Shown here in pieces: positions 53,557 to 64,000 of a stretch of 64,000 nucleotides of DNA. Each line of letters begins with the position of its first letter. Position 1 is the stretch's first letter. The notes beneath the pieces are model-generated. The model had not been told where the DNA came from. It did no database searches and saw only the letters and a program-made list of their open reading frames with translations. Source of the DNA: Gloeophyllum trabeum ATCC 11539 (taxonomy: Eukaryota; Basidiomycota; Agaricomycetes; Gloeophyllales; Gloeophyllaceae); NCBI RefSeq assembly GCF_000344685.1, contig NW_006920426.1:62001-126000 (forward strand), read 5' to 3'. Both the position numbers and the translations under genes were made by a program.

Positions 53557-53801
53557 CTTGAGGGTATATCGTACAAGCCAACCGCGAGTGCAACCTCCCT
53601 GCGGCTGAGGGGGCTATAATTGCGACTTGGTGATTGCTAATGAGCTCTGACGATGAGCTCATCTTGCACTTTTACTCGTCGTGGCCGTCGGCTGCGATTC
53701 GGCGACGTGCCCCTTATCGAACGGACGCATTTAGGACGGTGATCGCACTCCACGTGGAGGAGCGCCTTCCCCACTCGTTGTCTCAACCAACGGCGACAGC
53801 T

Positions 53802-54314
53802 ATGGCTACGACGCTCGCGTCCACAACGCGCCCAATCGTGCTAGCAAGCTCGCTCTCGCCGGCGCCGACGCAACCCCCAATAGCCCATGTCATCTCCATC
53901 CTCTCCCTTACTACGTCCTCCGTCCTCTCCGTCCTCAGGGCCCTGTTCACAGCCGTATTCACGCCCATCTACCACCTACTCTATCGCCCCCTCTCCTACA
54001 TCCTCGCGCCATTCGTGCTCTTCCTATACATTGTCTTCGACGTCTTTGTCCGCACGCCGCTGGCGATAATCCAATACCTCGCTGAGCAAGTGTACCCGAT
54101 TTATTTACTAGTAGGCGTTGCGTGTATATGCGGCGCGCTGGTGGGGCTTGCTTCGCGAGGCGTTGCCGCGGGGATTGTCAGCGTGATATTGGGTGCCTTG
54201 CCTGTCGGCAGCAAGGTCAGGACGAAGAGCGAGGTTGGGATTAAGAAGGAGGGGATGGCGGTGGAGCCGAAGCCCAGGGGTAGGAGAGGGAATCTTCGAA
54301 GACCTGTATCGTGA
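53802..54314 (+). CDS. Small membrane protein of unknown function
   Basis: Start MATTLASTTRPIVLASSLSP; the frame is open further upstream to 53634 but that part looks less protein-like. Three hydrophobic stretches are seen: VISILSLTTSSVLSVLRALF, LSYILAPFVLFLYIVFDVFV and IYLLVGVACICGALVGLASR. A basic C-terminus (GMAVEPKPRGRRGNLRRPVS) would lie in the cytosol or nucleoplasm. About 170 residues. Not recognised as a named family. Divergent from the aldo-keto reductase copy 2 with about 245 bases between. Confidence 0.7.
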   Translation: MATTLASTTRPIVLASSLSPAPTQPPIAHVISILSLTTSSVLSVLRALFTAVFTPIYHLLYRPLSYILAPFVLFLYIVFDVFVRTPLAIIQYLAEQVYPIYLLVGVACICGALVGLASRGVAAGIVSVILGALPVGSKVRTKSEVGIKKEGMAVEPKPRGRRGNLRRPVS

Positions 54315-55080
54315 ATACTGCGCTATGGTCGTTATACGCATATTTACGCTAAGTCGAGGTAAGTCGATACCGTCTGTGATTCAGGACGTTCTTAAACACC
54401 GAGTTGACTATTCCGCCCGGATTGTCTCTCAGACCATCTGTATTGGGCGCCATACCTCGGTGTACCACGCCGAAGCATATGCAATAAGCCAAGCAGCGGC
54501 GCGCAGCAGGGTATCATTCAAAGCTGTCCGTCCTCCGACACGCACCTTGCTATTGGCGTATCCGGCGCACACCCATCTCTGTCCCGAGATGCAAGGAACC
54601 GAATCGTCGGTCTCACCCTTTCATTCCATCGGAACCACCAGGGTCCTATGTGGTGGGAGCCGATTCTCGATTATAACTGCTCGGAGAAAGATTACATCAA
54701 GAGAGTATGGACCACATCACTTACCATTGCGATTGCGTTAGAGTTACTCTCGTGTCCTGCGTGCTCTCGTCCTTTGACTGCTCAATGGCGCACCGCAACA
54801 CTCTACATTGTTGGTGCAATTGAGATGAAGAGGCTCGGCCTTGCATTGCATGATATCGTGGATCAACGTCACTCGACACACCAACGCAGCGTGGAGAAGG
54901 CTCTTCACAGAGTGCGCAGGAGCCTGCCCACGTTCCGTTAATATGCGAGGTTGATCCTTGACGGTGAAGATGGAGGGTCAAGCAGGTGTCCCTAGCTGAG
55001 GTGTTGAAGGATAAGCCTTGAAGTATCAAGACCGCCGAGGGGCTGAGAACCCGTCCGCACACGCAGAAAGAGCCCCCAGA

Positions 55081-55187
55081 CTAGGTGCTGATGGCATTGA
55101 CAAGAGACGATAGCCGCAAGACAATAGAGCCAAACTAGGTGCTGATGGCATTGACAAGAGACGATAGCCGCAAGACAATAGAGCCAA
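55081..55187 (+). repeat. 54-bp tandem duplication (2 copies)
   Basis: CTAGGTGCTGATGGCATTGA starts at 55081 and again at 55135; both copies agree over about 53 bases. A recent local duplication or an assembly artefact. Confidence 0.9.
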
Positions 55188-55890
55188 GAGTAGTTTCGTC
55201 AGAACTGCTTATAGAGTGTACTCCAGTGGGGAAGACGCCGCCGCCATGCGAAGTATCATCCCGAGACCTATTCGTGAGCATTCTCGAGCACGCTAGGCAG
55301 TTATCCAGCCCCAGGACGTACGAACGAAAGCATCTGTTGGACCCTTATCGCCCAGGCGTGCATGGCTTGCAGGATATCCGATGCTTCTGTGAAGCGAAAA
55401 CCGATCATGGGGCCATTCACGCTTGCGCTTGCAGCTCTTTCAGACCTTCTTGCGGAAGGATTGGCCAGAAGAGCAGTAAGTACCGCCGCGGTATGCGGCA
55501 CAAGCAGCCAAGAAAATTGAAGAAATTTCCAGCATCTTGACCGGCACGCAGTCGCAGTACGAACGATTGTTTCGCCTCTTACACCGAGCCCGGGATCCGT
55601 TCTTCGCGAACCTGATGTATCCGCTGACAGCTGCCAGTCATCAGCCAGGACAGTATGCGCAGAGACCATTCACGCCGCAGCATTCTGACCGTCTTGTATG
55701 CCATCCGGGGGAGTCATCGCGGTGCAATACGGTAATGAAATGAGCGAGGACGTTCTGGAGTGGGGACAGCCTCGGCAAAGGAGCCCATAACGCGCTGTGG
55801 CGCGCCCGCATGAAATTAGCGCCGGGGATCGGGCACCGCCGATTACCTCATACGCTCCCATTCGGCCTCCTGTCTGCCGAGGCTGCTCTG

Positions 55891-55898
55891 TATAAATA
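55891..55898 (+). promoter_or_regulatory. TATA box of Kre9-like gene 1
   Basis: TATAAATA lies 109 bases before the ATG at 56000, in a typical core-promoter setting. Confidence 0.65.
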
Positions 55899-55999
55899 GG
55901 TGGCTTGGGTCTGCGAGAGGGCTCATCGAACGGATTCACTTCCTGTTTGAACAAGCCCCTCCACGCTCACGAAAAAACACCTCTTCTCGCGACACCATC

Positions 56000-56505
56000 A
56001 TGATGTTCACGACTCCCATCATGACCCTCATCTCCTTCATCGTCTCCTTCTTCACTATGGTTTCTGCCCTCCCGGTCTCGGTTAGGGATGTGTACGTCCC
56101 GCCTGTTACCTACCCCACTGCCGGGACAGTATGGCACATTGGACAAAACTACAACGTTACTTGGGATACGTCTGACCCGCCCGTCAACATCACTAACAAG
56201 TACGGCATGATCGTCTTGGCCAAGGGTGGAATTGCTTTGGACTATGGTGAGTAGAGGACTTGCTTATCGCCCTTATGCGATTTCTAACATGTCGCCGTGC
56301 AGACTCTCCCCTTGCTGCCAACTTCTCCATTTTGGACGGGACTCACGAGATCACTGTCCCGAACGTTGACCCTGGTGACGACTACGCCATAGTTTGTGAG
56401 TATATTCTCGTGCACTCGGATCTGCTGAGCTATGTTTCTAACACGTCTTCCGCAGTGTTCGGAGACTCGGGCAACTACAGCCCTGAATTCACCATCACTA
56501 ACTAA
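56000..56505 (+). CDS. Small secreted Kre9/Knh1-like protein
   Basis: Three exons. Start MMFTTPIMTLISFIVSFFTM, a signal peptide ending near VSALPVSVRD. Mature part: VYVPPVTYPTAGTVWHIGQN, YNVTWDTSDPPVNITNKYGM, IVLAKGG; then DSPLAANFSILDGTHEITVP and finally VFGDSGNYSPEFTITN with the stop. This is the whole Ser-Thr-rich GPI-anchored/Kre9-Knh1 N-terminal domain (Ig-like), known from fungal cell-wall assembly proteins, but without the Ser-rich stalk and GPI signal. So it should be released. Paralogue of the gene at 59772. Confidence 0.85.
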
Positions 56506-57043
56506 ACCGCTGTTGGCACTCAAAACGCCTCGGTAGTCACTGAACTAAAATGAATTCCCGGACACTCATCTAACGACACTCACGATCCGGACTTCGCACA
56601 CTTTGCACCTCTGTACAACTAATGGACCTTGACGCACTGTTGCTTTCGAAATGGGACGGTTTAGTTAGTTTGTAGCTGTATAGTACCTGCCTTTAATGCG
56701 AATTGCTTTCGCTGATTGAAGTGAAACATGCACGTTCCCACTCTACATCTTCCCGAGTTTCTAAATGCCAGGAGAAAGGCTCGTCCGACGTTCAGGACTT
56801 CGGGTACGTCGTGCGTTCTACGCTCTCGGTACGTTCTCGGTAGTTTTGAATCTCGTGTTGTTCGGGGCGAGTAAGAAGCGATATTGAGGTTGGATAAGTC
56901 CTCTCTCAGCCCCACTGTAATGTTAAGGGACACATGTTATCATGTATTTCATTCCTATCGTTCTACTGCGGCTCTAAGAACTTGAAGGCTTGACCCTCCT
57001 TCAATAGTTAGCTTGCGACGAATACGGCAAGAATGAAACCATA
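56506..57043. other. Intergenic, ~540 bp
   Basis: 3' flank of the Kre9-like gene leading into the foldback element. No gene seen. Confidence 0.5.
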
Positions 57044-57222
57044 ACGGGAAATGTGGCGTATGGACAGATGTGGCAGAAGCCCAATTGCTTGACAATATTC
57101 TGCAATACACAGCGGGCAAGAACCGGTGTCCTGCCACTGGTCATTCATCTTTCACGGCAAGGGTGGGAGAACACTTTCCTAGGATGCTCCGTAGCGGAAC
57201 ATGATACAGACATAAAGAATGA

Positions 57223-59206
57223 AAGGACAATGTTTTTTTTAATTGTTTTTATTAAAATCCAATTGGTGTCCCTAGGGCGAAGCCCTATGTTGGACGTTAC
57301 ATGCATGTATCTACTGGCGGCGCTTTTAGACGTTGAGAGAGATGAACTTAAACAATGCGTAGCTCCCCCTTGGTTGAGGTGCGGAGTGCGTGGGATACCT
57401 GTGTTAGAAGCATAACGGCGGTGGCGGGTAGGCGTGAGGTTTTAAAAATAAAAGTAGGACAGTGGTTGGAGTCATCACCCGGGTGCATCAAAAATCCCTG
57501 TGGGGAAAAGCTACCGGACTCATCCGCCAGAGCCTGTTGGGCCTACATTGCCCCCAAAGAAGAGAGACCTGGAGTTGTAGCAGTACCCCTCGCTTTGAGC
57601 ATCCCGAATATAGATAGGTTGTTGAGAATTAGAGTTCATAGTAGAGTTATTATTTGGGTTGTTATATTGGATGGGGGTTGCGTCGGTGGGCCTGCAAGGC
57701 CATGGTCATCACACATACTTATACCGGTTCCAACAGCTCACGGTCAGGAGTGGTTTAACATTGCGTGATAACAGGACAGCGAGGTTGGTAGCTGCCCGGA
57801 GAAGTGTCTTCCAAAGGGAGTGGTGAGCGAGTTGGTAGTTTGGGCAATCAAAGAGGAAGTGGCGAACGTCTTCTCTGACACCAGGGCAGTGCGGACAGTC
57901 GGGGTCATCACGCTTGCCTATGCGGTGGAGGTAGCCATGCAGCGGGATGTGTCCTGTGCGGAACAGCATAATGATAGAGGACCGTGACTGCGGGCAGGTC
58001 AGTGACTTTGTGAGGTCAAGGAAAGAAGATGAGGGGAGTTTGTTATCAATGGCATTGGCTTTTGCGTAGCGTGGTGATTTTCTCCACTCCTCCTGCCATT
58101 CCGCTTTGATCTGGGCAGTAAAGGCCTGTTTGATGGCGGAGACGCTAAGGGGTAGGGGATGCTTGCGTAGGACCTTTGGGAGGTTCTTGGGCGGGCTGGT
58201 CTTCCCTTCAGCCGCTTTCTTAGCTTCTGTGTCTGCCAGTTTGTTCCCCTTGATGTTCTTGTGTCCTGGTGTCCATCGGATGACAATGTCTAGCGAGCGA
58301 TGCTTCTGTTTGAGTTGGCAGGTAGTACGTCAAATGAGCTGAAGGAGGTAGAACCCCGGTCGGCGGTTGTGGGATGGGAGGGCTTGGATCACTGCCGTGT
58401 TGTCGAGGCTGATGCAGATTGTTCTGCGTAGCCAAGGTTCCTGTCGGAGTAGTTCAAGTCCAAGCATGACACCAACAGCTTCACCGCCATAGATGATTTG
58501 CTTGTCAGATGAGCCGAGGCAGTAGCGTAGTACCTTTGGAGGGCAATGTGGTTTTAGTAGTACAGCTGCAGCGCCTACCTTTCCCTGGTATCCAGAGCCA
58601 TCGAAATAGATTCGGATTGGATCATTCGCAATAGCCGCTTCTTCTGCTATAGCGGCATCCTGATTGCCCGTGATTTGGGTCTTGAAGGATGGTCCCCAGT
58701 TGGGCGGTGGGCCAACAGAGTCAATCGTCTCGACGGCTTCGGGGTTGATCCTGCAGTAGTGGAAGAGCTCATGGAGTGGGGACCGGTGGCGCTTGACATA
58801 GCGACGGGCGGCTCGTTTGACGTAGGGCCGGAGTGGGTGCGAATCGGGCAGAGTGGCAAGGCAGAGCGTGTTGCGGTGGCAGATCAGGTTCAGGCAATGG
58901 TGGATCGGCCATAGGTTCGCGTGTGCGTCTAACATGTCAGTAGCAGTGGTTCTCAACACACCTGTGATGCAGGCGGCTGCGGATCGCTGTACTGTGGCAA
59001 GGCGTCGAGTGACTGCGACTGATCCCATGCAGTGTTTATGGCCAGCGTGCTTGAGGACAGGTGTGTACCACGCTGCGGCTGAGTACGTTGCTTTGGGGAC
59101 TCCGACGGTCGTATAAAGTTGGCAGGCTGCTTTCGGTGGTAGGCCATAGGTCATTTTGCTGAGCTGTCGGAGCTGGTACGTGTATTGCACGAGCAAGGAC
59201 AATGTT
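57223..59206 (-). mobile_element. 5'-truncated non-LTR retrotransposon (LINE) with 12-bp target duplication
   Basis: Minus-strand element of about 1.96 kb (57235-59194) bounded by AAGGACAATGTT at 57223-57234 and 59195-59206. Its 3' end carries an A-rich tail (T-run on the plus strand at 57233-57255). The coding part begins inside the reverse transcriptase region (SLLVQYTYQLRQLSKMTYGL) and continues through a thumb-like part, an RNase H domain (IRIYFDGSGYQGKVGAAAVL; GGEAVGVMLGLELL; CISLDNTAVIQAL) and a C-terminal zinc knuckle-like CPHCPGVREDVRHFLFDC. All 5' coding sequence is missing, as usual for incomplete target-primed reverse transcription. Confidence 0.88.
57709..59202 (-). pseudogene. 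LINE ORF2 fragment (RT C-terminus, RNase H, Cys-rich end) with one in-frame TGA
   Basis: A single frame runs from 59202 to the stop at 57709 except for one TGA at 58330-58332, after GFYLLQLI and before RTTCQLKQKHRSLDIV. The surrounding frame is continuous (WTPGHKNIKGNKLADTEAKK follows, the RNase H His/Asp end). TGA could derive from CGA by one C-to-T change. Not functional because the polymerase active site is absent. Confidence 0.85.
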
Positions 59207-59443
59207 AATCAAATGTCCCCTGATTTTTGGGGACCATAGTAAATGTCCTGCAGACCTTTCTTTGTTCATTCTTCATGTCCAGGTTATGGTCCAGCAATGA
59301 CCATTCTAGGAAAGTGTTCTCCCATCAGGGAGATGTTCCTGGCATGCCCACCTGCGGGACATTGGTTTCTGCCCGCAGTGATAGTGACCGGGACACACTG
59401 TGCCACAATACTTGAATTAGGACTTCTGCTTGTCATTTCCCGC

Positions 59444-59771
59444 AAGGCTGACTTATCGCCTAATTTGCTTCTGTTGTCCACAGTTTACTTTCGTCAATGC
59501 GCCATTGCTCGTGGCAGCCGCTTATTCATCGTAAACTGAGGCTCACCGCATACAGATTAGAGATGTGCATTCTGGCAAATATCCGGTGCTGAGGAGGGGA
59601 AGTACAAAAGTAGCGCGAGCTTCTTCTGCCAGAGAAGCTGATCCGCCCTGCCACGTGAGCATCAGAGCCTATAAGTTGATGCTTCCGCTGGAACTCGCTC
59701 CTTGAGCGCAAGGTGTCACCTCCCCAGGCTCACGTCCCAAGGTCGCCTCGTTCCCCGCGCTTCCAGACACT
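59444..59771. other. Promoter of Kre9-like gene 2
   Basis: About 330 bases; a TATAAG near 59670 sits about 100 bases before the ATG. Nothing else seen. Confidence 0.45.
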
Positions 59772-60788
59772 ATGTTCTCCCAATTTATGAACTCTATGAT
59801 CTTTTCGTTTCTCCTTTTCGTAGGCTTCACGTGCGCTGCGCCTTTGGTGGCGCGCGATGTCTGGGATCCCCCTGTGACGAGTCCGACGAGCGGGACGGTG
59901 TGGAACGTGGGGGAGACGCAGACGATCACTTGGTTAGTTGTCCGGCTTTATGAGAAGCGCGTTTGACGCGGTTTTGCATGTCGTTGATTGTCGTGGCTAT
60001 TTTTAGGGATACGTCGAGCAAGCCTGCACAGGTCACTAGTTATACGGGCAAGGCTGTCTTGGGGTATCTGGACCCTAGCAGTCCCGGAGAGCATTTGTTC
60101 TTGGGTAAGTTTTGTTCATCTTATGTTCCAGCCTGAGTTCTGTCGCACGAAAAGTTACCATCTGTCAAAAACGTCGTGTTCAACTGACCTTTACGAGATC
60201 AAATCAACTAACACTTCCCTTTTAATTCGACAGACAGTCCCCTGGCGAGCGGCTTCAACTTGACCGATGGGAAGGTCCAAATCACCGTTCCAGATGTTCC
60301 CGCCCGGAGCACCTACATCGTTGTTCGTGAGTATTGCGTCGCTGGTCATCCCACCAGGACAGCCACTAAAGCTGGTTTTCACAGTCATGGGCGACTCTGG
60401 AAATGCTAGCCCTCAGTTCACGATTAACGGCGGCTCCGCTTCATCCTCGTCGGCTTCAGCATCTGCCTCCTCTATCGCTAGCTCCGCCGTCTCCACCGTC
60501 TCCCCCTCACCCACCACTCTGTCGCCCACCTCCTCTGCGCCGAGCCTCACGTTGACAACTACGACCGCCAGTTCAGTTGAAACAACCACCATCCCCGCTT
60601 CCTCGGTCGTTTCCTTTACTCTCGGCAGTACGTCCAGTACGCACTCGGAGTCCTCGTCTTCGGCCCCTGCGACGCAGTCCCCGGGCTCGAACGCAACTAC
60701 CAATGCTGCGTTAAGGACATCTAATGCAAGGACGCTTTTCGCGTCAGCACTCGGTGTCATGACCGTCTCGTTATTGGTCCTAGCCTGA
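59772..60788 (+). CDS. GPI-anchored Kre9/Knh1-like cell-surface protein
   Basis: Start MFSQFMNSMIFSFLLFVGFT, signal peptide ending CAAPLVARD. Exons give VWDPPVTSPTSGTVWNVGET, TITW/DTSSKPAQVTSYTGKAVL, DSPLASGFNLTDGKVQITVP and VMGDSGNASPQFTING, the same Ig-like domain as the gene at 56000 with introns at matching places. A Ser/Thr-rich stalk of about 110 residues follows (SSSASASASSIASSAVSTVS onward) and a hydrophobic C-terminus ARTLFASALGVMTVSLLVLA, the form of a GPI-anchor signal. Likely a glycosylated wall or membrane protein. Confidence 0.88.
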
Positions 60789-61268
60789 TGGATGTTATGG
60801 AGGACATGTGACGGATTTCACTTTGTTATTGTTTGATACGATTCTTACGACAGGAAGGGATACTAATCTTTGCATGGTCGCTTTCTGCTTTGCTTGCAGG
60901 AGAGCATTGTACAATAGTTCGGCCTTGATTCCAGATAATGATGCTTCATGTATTAAGAGCTTGTTCAGGAGATGTTGATTGCATTTCCTAAGAATTGCTC
61001 CACCAGAGCCATAAATGTACGGCCCGAACAACATACAGCACTATATCCAGCCACGAACCTCGGTTCAAAGCATTCCAGCCACTCAGGACGGAAAGCGGGC
61101 CAAAACATAAGGCTCGACTCAGTCTGACTCAGTATGTTACTCGCACGGCGCTTCTCCCTTTGACCAAATGCAGGCAGCTGCTGCCAAGGTGGCGTTACGA
61201 CACCCTCAGCGCTGCACTTGCTGGGGTGTGGAACAGCTTCTCGTAATTGACTGTTGTCACCGTCTACA
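60789..61268. other. Intergenic, 480 bp
   Basis: 3' flank of the GPI protein and promoter of the aminopeptidase. No gene seen. Confidence 0.5.
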
Positions 61269-62707
61269 ATGAAAGTCAACGGCGTATTCCTCCCATGGGC
61301 CTTGGCCGCCGTCTCCCGACTCGCGTCTGCAGCTGACCCTCAGGTTGTGCTGGACAACGCCGCCTCCGTCATTCTCGACTCAATACTAGTAGACCAGCTG
61401 GTGCAGCAACTCTCGCTGTCTCATGACGACCCAGTGGTGCTGTATAGGGCGGTCGACCCAGCCGGTGCCGCGGATCTGGACGAACCGCGTCTGCTACAGA
61501 TTGCTGGGGACGGAAATCCTCCGACGTGGATGACGGAAGGGGATAAACTGCGCCTGAGACGGGCCGGGCTTAAGTTCGTCGACCTTACCGAAACGCAAGA
61601 CCTTGGATCGAGAAATGCGCGGAGGCTGACCGGTGCTGCTGGTATGCGCGCATAGACTTACTCCTGGGCGGGGAGAGCTAATGCGCCCCGGGTCTAGGTA
61701 CTAAGTATCCGGAGATCTCGTACCGCAGTGAGGTCGAAGATGTAATCTCGAAGTTGTCGACTGACAATATGCATGACGTCCTCGAGATCTTCACGGGCTT
61801 CTACAACCGCTACTACAAGAGCGACAATGGAGCGAAAGCCAGCGACTGGCTGTACAGCCAGGTCTCCGGCGTGCGTATGCCATTCATGTCACTCGCCTGC
61901 TTATAAATGTGTCGCATATAGATCATCGAGGAGGCCAAGCCCTCCTCCGCGCATGTCTTGGTGCAGAAGTTCAAGCACTCCTGGCAGCAATCGTCCATCG
62001 TCGCGCGTTTCGAGCCGACCAACTTGACTGCCGAGTACAGCGCCACGGTAGTCATCGGCGCCCACCTGGACTCAATCAACCAATGGTTCCCCCTGCTCCG
62101 TGCTCCCGGCGCTGACGACGACGGAAGCGGGACCGTCACGATCCTCGAGGCGTTCCGCTCGCTCGTGGCTAGCAACTTTACTCCGCTGTATCCGGTGGAG
62201 TTTCACTGGTATTCTGCGGAGGAAGGCGGCTTGCTGGGTTCCCGGGACGTCGTCGCTCAGTTTGAGCGCGACGCACGGGACGTCCGAGGCATGCTTCACT
62301 ACGATATGACTGCATACGTGAAGAATGGGACGACGCCTACGCTTACTATGATCACGAGCGACGTGGACCCAACCCTGACTCAGTACGCGTTGTCCTTGGC
62401 TAAGGCCTATGTTGATATACCAGTTCAAGGTGAGGCTATATGCGCCTACTGCAAGCCGTAATGTTTATATGCTGATGTGGATATAGGCAAGGACCTCTTC
62501 GCGGGTGCAGGTTCAGACCACATGTCTTGGCGTGCCGCTGGCTACGCTGCTGCCTGTGGCACCGAGGCTGATCCGAAGACATTGGTTGACCCGTATATGC
62601 ACACCCCGAACGACCGGATGGATATTCCGGAGTTCAGCTTCGAGCACGCCAGAGACCTCTCGAAGCTTGCGGTCGCTTTTGCTATCGAGCTAGGTGGGTG
62701 GGCGTGA
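61269..62707 (+). CDS. Secreted M28-family aminopeptidase (leucine aminopeptidase type)
   Basis: Zinc exopeptidase removing N-terminal residues from extracellular peptides. Start MKVNGVFLPWALAAVSRLAS, a signal peptide. After a propeptide-like part come ISYRSEVEDVISKLSTDNMH, EIFTGFYNRYYKSDNGAKAS. The five zinc ligands are all present: His in VVIGAHLDSINQW, Asp in GADDDGSGTVTILEAFR, Glu in WYSAEEGGLLGSRDVV, Asp in MLHYDMTAYVKNG, His in DPYMHTPNDRMDIPEFSFEH. It ends AFAIELGGWA and TGA. About five exons. Active-site set is complete, so it should be functional. Confidence 0.93.
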
Positions 62708-63925
62708 GGAGGCTGATTGCGCTCGTGAGAGCCTGCGTAGATTGCCCCCTTCCCCCACCCCTTCGCACACTTGTACACTATTCCCAACTCCTGGCACTTT
62801 CTTCCTCCGCGGAAATGATGCATTGTAATTGAGTCTGTATGCTTATGGCACCAAAGGTCTGTAAACCACTCATTTTCTCCCTTGTTGATCCTGCGCTTTA
62901 GGGAGACCGTACCTCTCCGGTTGCGAACTTCGCTTAAGCTTTGATGAAGTTCTCTCAGCTGCACCTGCCGTAGGGATACAATTGCCCTCGTATGAAGATA
63001 TCTGTCAGGTAGGCCCGTTCATTAAGGCGCATGCACGCTGGCCTGGTGTTGCCCCTCCTCCCCCCCCCGGTTCTATTGCCCTGCAAGCGCTTGCCGTACG
63101 GCTGAGCGTACGGCTGAGATTACCCTGCATTGACATTCTTGGAATTTCGAGTACCGTCATCGTCCGCTGGGGTTGTCGGGGCAACTCTAGGCCTGTCATT
63201 CGCGCTTCTCAATACACCCCGTGGTATGGGATATATTACCAGTCAGCAACGGGCGCTTTCCCAGCCCCTTTGAATTATAGGTTACGACGCCCACTGCGGG
63301 CAGTATACTCACGGTTACGGTGCCGTTATACACGTAAAAGACATGCGGGCCTCCTCGGATTTTGTCGTGGTCCGGGAAATATTGTCTGCGCTTAATGAGG
63401 CGCTCCGTTTGGCTTTTGACATGACGTGAGCTAGTCAATTGAGCGGGTACGCTTTCGTACTTCGGAATAGAAGCCTAGCAGCGCCTTCCGATGTTCCTTA
63501 GAGCAATTGGCTCAGAGCGTCGAGTTAGAGATTGAGCGAGAATAAGATGCACGAGAACATGAAATGCATAGCAAAGTTGGCATAAGGAGATACACGTGTA
63601 CAAAGGTCGTACAGAGAATATAACATATATATGCCTCTAGTGATCTACCAGAAGAGAGGCAAAGCAGGCGCCTCTGGGGCTCTCCAAGCCCGGTGCTACA
63701 TACACATAAAGGACGCGAATAACAGTTAGTGCTACAAGATTGGCTGCTTCTACATTCTATAGTCTTCTTCGACCCCTCCGTGTCAAGAATGACGTTTTAC
63801 ATACGGATGTCGATGTCACCATCGTGCTTCCCACCTGCGGAAGTTATAAATAACAAGAGCCCAAGAATGCCCGAAGAATGAAGAAAGGTCGGAAGACGTC
63901 TATGGCGGGAGCGACGAGAAGGCGC
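62708..63925. other. Interval without a supported gene, 1.2 kb
   Basis: Contains a C-run (63057-63068) and a duplicated GTACGGCTGAG (63096-63117). A possible last exon GKHDGDIDIRM then TAA lies on the minus strand near 63800-63835 but cannot be tied to a gene. Otherwise nothing seen. Confidence 0.45.
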
Positions 63926-64000
63926 TCATGGGGAGAACGCCTTGTTCTCGAAGTGCCAGGAGATGGATAGGACACCCTGGTCAAGGGTACCGAGCTCCTG
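63926..64000 (-). CDS. 3' fragment of a gene entering from the right edge
   Basis: A minus-strand frame QELGTLDQGVLSISWHFENK AFSP ends with TGA at 63926-63928 and is open to the window edge. The composition is protein-like, but with only 24 codons it cannot be identified; a splice before the TGA into the possible exon near 63800 is an alternative. Confidence 0.35.
   Translation of the reverse strand, partial: QELGTLDQGVLSISWHFENKAFSP

Larger units (their letters stand above)
54315..55999. other. Gene-poor interval, 1.7 kb
   Basis: No frame is supported on either strand. It includes a 54-bp tandem duplication at 55081-55187 and the TATA box at 55891. An unannotated non-coding or fast-evolving gene cannot be excluded. 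Confidence 0.5.
57044..59443. mobile_element. Old foldback-type element split by a LINE
   Basis: The left arm (about 57044-57222) and right arm (about 59226-59443) are imperfect inverted repeats of roughly 180-220 bases. The best match is GGGAGAACACTTTCCTAGGA at 57165-57184 against 59304-59323 (one mismatch), with further matches such as ACGGGAAATG/CATTTCCCGC and GCAGAAG/CTTCTGC. The LINE sits between the arms, so before its insertion this was a compact hairpin element. Confidence 0.6.

Noticed and set aside
55670..55954. Minus-strand 94-codon frame next to Kre9-like gene 1
   Set aside because: It overlaps that gene's TATA box and promoter and matches nothing recognisable.
1..64000. CRISPR array, phage or bacterial operon
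   Set aside because: No spaced short repeats, ribosome-binding sites or polycistronic spacing; all genes are intron-rich and eukaryotic.

Overview
The window is nuclear DNA of a filamentous basidiomycete, most likely an Agaricomycete of the Polyporales type. The evidence is genes split by many short GT-AG introns of about 50-60 bases, GC-rich coding exons, eukaryotic housekeeping genes, fungal cell-wall and secreted hydrolase families, and a TTAGGG-like telomere-type motif. Genes lie on both strands at roughly one per 2 kb. There are no operons, CRISPR arrays or phage features. I did not find a convincing undescribed multi-gene system; the notable signals are mobile DNA, duplicated genes with a decaying copy, a microexon and a cell-cycle promoter signature.

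Layout. 1-2.8 kb is a decayed GNAT-like/ankyrin gene (minus strand) broken by two short inverted-repeat transposons. 2.8-5 kb is gene-poor and holds a 521-base assembly gap whose two flanks carry the same 464 bases. 5-20 kb carries APC2 (cell-cycle ubiquitin ligase), an alpha/beta hydrolase, an HST2-type sirtuin, a small basic protein, a tandem pair of alpha/beta hydrolases, ORC6 (replication origin binding) and a secreted GH88/GH105-type glycosidase. 20-30 kb carries a secreted S28 prolyl peptidase, a MYND-finger gene, NAD(P)H-hydrate epimerase, a second MYND-finger gene with frame breaks, an aldo-keto reductase with a hydrophobic tail, a BTB protein and an unknown protein.

30-46 kb carries RNR1 (ribonucleotide reductase large subunit) behind a cluster of ACGCGT boxes, an uncharacterised secreted protein, AVL9 (secretory-pathway DENN-type protein), a metallo-beta-lactamase-fold hydrolase, a small protein, the queuosine salvage hydrolase and an unknown disordered protein. 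46-54 kb carries a tandem pair of secreted type-B carboxylesterases (the first apparently broken), a second aldo-keto reductase and a small membrane protein. 54-64 kb carries two Kre9/Knh1-like cell-surface proteins on either side of a truncated LINE that sits inside an older foldback element, then a secreted M28 aminopeptidase and a gene fragment at the right edge.

Themes. Several genes serve S phase and the cell cycle (APC2, ORC6, RNR1). Another set is secreted degradative or cell-surface proteins (S28, M28, GH105-type, carboxylesterases, Kre9-like). Five families occur as local pairs. Several reading frames are broken by single-base differences, often at homopolymers. Together with the unmerged gap flanks, this means some apparent pseudogenes could be sequence errors rather than decay.
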